Shown here one piece after another: positions 59,316 through 64,000 of a stretch of DNA of 64,000 bases. The stretch is from positions 91,649,882 to 91,713,881 of the forward strand of contig CAXKWD010000005.1 of NCBI GenBank assembly GCA_964059195.1. The letters run 5' to 3'. The DNA comes from Ectobius pallidus. Lineage: Eukaryota; Arthropoda; Insecta; Blattodea; Ectobiidae. Under the pieces are notes generated by a model. It worked only from the letters and a program-made list of their open reading frames with translations. It searched no databases and was not told the origin of the DNA. Made by a program: the position numbers and the translations under genes. Numbering within the stretch: the first letter of the stretch is position 1; each line of letters starts with the position of its first letter.

Positions 59316-59650
59316 AGGCTTATAGGTCATGGTCCAATGGGGTTTGGTATTCTCAAAGTTTTTCTGGTAACTGCATCTGGCATCCTCAGGGGTCCTCTGT
59401 CTACAGCAGTCGGCAGTGAACTGACGTGAGTCTCACTGTAACTCCTATTTTGGACGGCATCCAATCAATGAAGAGATCTTATCACAGAGAGCGCACTGCC
59501 ATGGATATAAAATAATAAAATAAGAGCGGCAGTAAACCCCACCTCAGTTCACTGTCGACTGCTGTAGATAGAGGACCCCTGAGAATGCTGGATGCTGTTA
59601 TGGGCAAAACGTTCAGAATGCTGAACCCCATTGGACCACAGCCTATAAGC
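59316..59650. mobile_element. Fold-back repeat (335 bp)
   Basis: Arms ~59316-59428 and ~59537-59650 are inverted: TGGTCCAATGGGGTTnnG, CAGGGGTCCTCTnTCTACAG and CAGTGAACTGA recur in complement. About 80-85% identity by eye, loop ~110 bp. No coding. Confidence 0.85.
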
Positions 59651-62440
59651 TCAAAACAAATTTCAAATAGTATGATTTGCTAGCTTTATTAGTTAATTCA
59701 AGAATCAATGACATTATTTCAACATTTCAACAAACTGTGAACAAATTGAAAAGAAAAAAATCTGAACTGATTACATAGGACTATAGAAGGGGGTGTTTGC
59801 GTATCTGTTGGATAAGAAAGTCGAATATATTTTTAGTATTAACCCACTGGAGATACATTTAAAGAGGCCGAGTCCATGCACTGAAAACACATTTAAATGT
59901 CCCCAATGCTGGTAGTTTTTCCCAAGCGTTTTAACTTGAATAATATTTGCCAAGCGTTTTATGATCTATCACTGATACTTTTCATGTAGTTTGGTCACCT
60001 CTGCGTGTATTTCTGTATTTTGAACTTTTATGAATAGCAGAGGAATGTGGCAAGTCTACCACCCTCTTTGTTGCTTACAGCTTGATATCTTTTGTCACTT
60101 TCAAGGTTCTGAAAGAGGAAAGGACGTTCCTAAATCTGCTTTTACTGGTGTTGTCAATCAATAGATTGAAACATAAACACGAAGAATAGTTTACAACAGC
60201 TGCAATGAAACAAAAAAATAATAAAACGGGAAATGCTAATAAATAAAATTGAATTACCGCTCACTATTATGTTATCATTGTTTGTAATTTCAACACTTGA
60301 ATAAATCGCTCCATGATAATTCACTGCATAGAACATAATGTAGCACTTGTTCTATTTTATCATTAGGAATGTGTTTATTCCTGTTTGAAGGCATATTGCA
60401 CATGAACTGAGCTGCCAACTAAGGAAAGAATAACATCTAACACAGCACGAGTTCAGCTCGTGGTGGAGCTGTTTGGATTTCCTACCTGCTCATGAGGCAG
60501 ACTTACCAATGGGTTAAAAACAATTTGAACTTAATACCAAGTTTATATTTCCCAGTTTCTTAAAAAGTTACTTATGTACCAGTACCATTAGACAATACAG
60601 CTGGCTGTATATAGAAAACATTTTCAAAGAATACAGTACCTCAATTTGTTTGGTAACTAAGCTGGAGAAGGTATTGAAGAATAGCAAGCAATTCACTTGG
60701 CAATCAAACAAGTATTATCTACATGTGACTTCGAAGGAGTCAGAAACTTATTTAATGCTGAAGTATGAAGAATGGAGAATAGACATCTGAATTTATTTGA
60801 AGAATTCAACTAGTTATCTCTTATTGGGGTAATATTATACTTTCGGCAGTATATATAAATACTGTCTGCACTTTGACTACATACCGGTGCCTCACTTAAT
60901 TAAAGAATAAAATATAACTCTGTGTTTTTTCTTACGAGTGTTACCTATAGTTCTATACTATATACAATATGTACATATACTATTTCCAGGCCACAGTTGT
61001 TCGTTGCTTTGTATAGGATAGAGGATGCTGATTGATGTTCAAACATAGCCTACCTAATGGATTTTACAGATAGGAGGACAGTCTTATTACTCCGTAATGT
61101 TATTATTTTGTAGTTATTTTCAAGTTTTGTTTCTTTCAGAGAAGAAAAGCTTCAAATTTTAGGCTGGATATTCATTTTATAAGTTATAAGAAAAATTTTA
61201 ATTCATTGTACTATGTCAGCACATGACACTAGTATGAGTTTCTTCTTTATTATGCTTATAGCAATTTATACCAAATACTTTAAAACAAATATACAGTAAC
61301 AGTCTTTGCTGTTAGATAGATTCGTAATCTTATTACTTTCTATATTTCAATATGCCAATGCTTGTCCCATACTCTCTATTACACTTCAAACAAAATATTA
61401 AACCAAAAAGATCTCTCATTAATAATTACATAAACGCACAGGAACATAAGACTGAATTTTCCAAAGGTATTGCAATTAAATTACAAACCCTAAAAATTAC
61501 TATGCATACAGCTTCTAGGAAATATATTATTTCACACTCTTCAAAGCTGACACATTGCCTGAAGATTTACCATAATAGAAGCAATCAAGAAAACAAAATT
61601 ATTCCTGAATAAATACATATTTCATAGAAAATTTGTTGGCTGTGGGTAATGGACAGAATAAGTTGTTCCTTTCATCCAAATGAGAAAATAAGCCAAGATG
61701 GAAACTGATATTGACATTTGTCACATTTGCATGGAAGGGTATGTATGGTGAATAATGAGAGAACTTTCTGGTTACAAATAGTACAATAAATGACTCAGAC
61801 ATAATTCTCTGTTTTAAATATTTTCAATATTAATACTGCACATTACGGTACATCAGCCGTCTCCTGTCATTAACCATCATTTGAATGGTTTTCAATAGAA
61901 AGACATCTTTGCGAAAGATACAAGTAGGCTTTAGTATTAATGTAATGTATAAGATTTTAAGTAAGTTGCAGTCCCTTATGTCCAGTTTCTATTTAATTAT
62001 GGATTTATTATATAAGTTACTTGATATTATTACATGTCACCTACAGGTATACAAGTTGTAATTACGACAGATGGTAAACTAACAGTCTAAGCTCAGGAAG
62101 ATCTGGTATCTCGTAAAGAAAATGCAGGCAGTGATGCTGGCAGAAGACAATGTGAATACGGCATCCAGCATAGATAAGAGTCAAGTTCAGCAGTAGTAGC
62201 CTACATGAACTTGATTTTATTATGCCTCACTGAAAAATTTCAGATTATTAATGTATTGAAGAATATGTTCTTGCAAATGTAATCAATTGGGATTGTTATT
62301 TTCTTGCAATATTTAATTTTTATAGCTTGTAGAAATAGATTCAAACAAACATTTATATAGCCTATATATAAAACTAGTGAGTACGAATCACATAGTGCAG
62401 TAGTAATAAATATGCTTATGAACACAAATACTTCACTAGA
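59651..62440. other. Non-coding stretch, nothing recognised
   Basis: AT-rich, no repeat with clear ends and no exon. May be intergenic or long 3' UTR of the minus-strand gene. Confidence 0.4.
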
Positions 62441-62569
62441 AAGGTGTTTTATCTCAGATCACATGTTTCAAGATCTTTGTCTCAATATCAGTTGATCTTG
62501 ACTGCCAGCAGTCTCAGCTGACGATGAGACAAAGCCCTTGAAGCATATGTTCGGAAGTAAAACATCTTA
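62441..62569. other. Imperfect hairpin of ~130 bp
   Basis: AAGGTGTTTTATCTCAGATC … TTGTCTCAATATCAGTTGA pairs with CAGCTGACGATGAGACAA … AAGTAAAACATCTT almost end to end. Loop is very short. A MITE relic or a transcribed RNA hairpin. Confidence 0.65.
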
Positions 62570-63590
62570 CTTGTGAATTATGTGTGTTCATAAGAATATT
62601 TACCATTGATATAAATGTTTATGTGATTAAATTAATGTGTTCATATGTTCTTCATGGCACAACATATGCTTCTTAGACAATGATTCAGGTTTGAAAAACT
62701 GATTCTTTTTATTCTTTACATATCTTAGCATTGGATGGGTCACCACATTAAAATGCTGCTGCACTGCAATGAATGGACCACATTTCACTTTAATATTATG
62801 CTAATTGACTCGTTCTTATATTGGATGTAATTTTCATTGACTTTCTGCCAATATCACTATACGATAATTTCTCATTAAGTAGCATATTCCTGAAGGAATT
62901 AAACATTTACCTCACCTTCTGTTACCAATAAAAGCAACAGAACATACAATTATTATATAAATATTTTATAAGATCTAAAAATAGTGTGTCACGTAGATCA
63001 CACAATGCCTAAGATAGAAGTAGCTGATTGGCTGTAAACTTGCAGAAATTAATAAAAGTTTTAAAAACATCAATTACTGAAGTGTTTACAAACAATTGGA
63101 TTTCTAAAATGAGGAAATAGGTGAAGTGTAGTAATACCATTGTAAACAACATAGGGACTTCTTTCTTCGAGGACAAGTAAGTACATCCCACTTGTTATCT
63201 TTACAGAATGAAGAGGAGACTTAATCTTACAAGAACCTTACAGAAGATGTTTATTATTTGACTTCTGTGCCTCCTGCTCAGCATATCCTCTTGCACAGTT
63301 TTCAGAAATCTGAAAACCATCTTTATCACAGACTTATAATTGTCACTCATTTTTCAAAAAGAACCCTGGAAATTAAATTCTATAATATTTACACTAAAAC
63401 ATTTAGTTAAAACACACTTTTAAGACTTCCAGAAGAAAATAAATAAAGCAATATGTATAAAAATGGGGAACATAGAAATTATTAATAAAAGATAACGAAT
63501 AATAAGCAGTTTCTTATTATGATAATCGAGTGTCAGTTCATCTTTTATATAATAGTATTGTTGCACATTTCGTATGTTAAGTTCGGTTTG

Positions 63591-63596
63591 TTTATT
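63591..63596 (-). terminator. Candidate poly(A) signal for the minus-strand gene
   Basis: AATAAA on the minus strand about 210 bases after the stop codon at 63804-63806. Others exist further left, so the true site is undecided. Confidence 0.35.
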
Positions 63597-63803
63597 TGGG
63601 GATTTGATTAAACATCCTGACCTGAGTGCTCCAAACCTGGAATGATATTTCCTCTGTCGAGGAAAGAGTTGATGATCAAATCTTACTTCAGTTCTTCTTA
63701 AACGAAAACTGTAAGTAGTTCCTTTAACAGATCTTATATAACACAAGTTCATGCCATGTGTTTCTTTGTCAATTTTGATGTTTATGACTGGTTTTGGTCA
63801 TAA

Positions 63804-63938
63804 TCATCGCTGGAACAGACCAAACAGTCGCCGGGTTGCTGGGCGTTTACTATTTGCTAAGTTGCTGGCCTGTCGTGCTCTTTCTTGATTACTTAGTTTA
63901 TTCTTCATCTGGTCATCAAGAAGGCTCTGCATGTCCAT
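63804..63938 (-). CDS. Terminal coding exon of an unrecognised gene
   Basis: On the minus strand a good acceptor (ctgctttttcttatag) is followed by 44 open codons and TGA. If phase 0, the translation is MDMQSLLDDQMKNKLSNQER followed by ARQASNLANSKRPATRRLFG and LFQR. It is short, polar and helical-looking with a basic, aromatic end. Codon use and the clean splice site favour a real exon; the Met at its start need not be an initiator. I do not recognise the family. The rest of the gene lies beyond the right edge, and the gene converges on the SALS-like gene. Confidence 0.7.
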   Translation of the reverse strand: MDMQSLLDDQMKNKLSNQERARQASNLANSKRPATRRLFGLFQR

Positions 63939-64000
63939 CTATAAGAAAAAGCAGAGTTAAAAAATTTCCAAGAAGTGCAGACCTAAACTTCACAAACAAA

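Noticed and set aside
1..64000. CRISPR arrays, operons or prokaryotic features
   Set aside because: The window is clearly eukaryotic, and none of the repeats have regular spacers.

Overview
The window looks like one long stretch of an AT-rich arthropod chromosome, most likely insect. It has long introns, phase-consistent GT-AG exons, a dense and varied transposon load (mariner, Tigger/pogo, hAT, PIF/Harbinger, Helitron, non-LTR LINEs, tRNA-derived SINEs) and no operon-like coding. The frequent AGGCCT palindrome and the element mix suggest a large-genome insect such as a cockroach or termite, but that assignment is inference only.

Main gene: ten plus-strand coding exons between 5454 and 40154 join without a frame break and encode the last ~700 residues of one protein. 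In order it holds a low-complexity N-terminal part, a polyproline stretch, two tandem WH2 actin-binding motifs on separate exons, a charged coiled-coil region, and two Glu/Asp/Ser-rich acidic blocks before the stop. The layout best fits the insect sarcomeric protein SALS (sarcomere length short), which promotes thin-filament pointed-end elongation. The 5' exon(s) were not found and probably lie before the window. A second gene enters from the right edge on the minus strand: its terminal coding exon is 63804-63938, so the two genes are convergent, with about 23.6 kb between their stop codons.

Nearly everything else is intronic or intergenic repeat. 1-5.4 kb: a fold-back mariner and a Tigger-like MITE. 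6-17 kb: hAT-like MITEs, a 1.74 kb element with a second element nested in it, a perfect 842 bp tandem duplication, and a mariner inserted inside another mariner. 17.8-21.7 kb: two LINE 3' ends, a MITE and a SINE. 24.5-26.6 kb: one copy of an inverted repeat pair (partner at 43.7-44.4 kb) and a Helitron. 28.4-30 kb: an internally deleted hAT that still has an open two-exon frame joining its BED finger to its dimerisation domain. 31-38 kb: a Myb/SANT-like fragment, a hAT MITE with perfect target duplication, a hairpin MITE, a 2.57 kb fold-back element with ~0.5 kb arms and a THAP-like start, and another MITE directly beside it. 41-50 kb: MITEs, a degraded transposase fragment and many SINEs, some dimeric. 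50-63 kb: sparse, with Helitron ends, one Harbinger MITE and several hairpins.

All calls are from reading the sequence and translations; no database search was possible.
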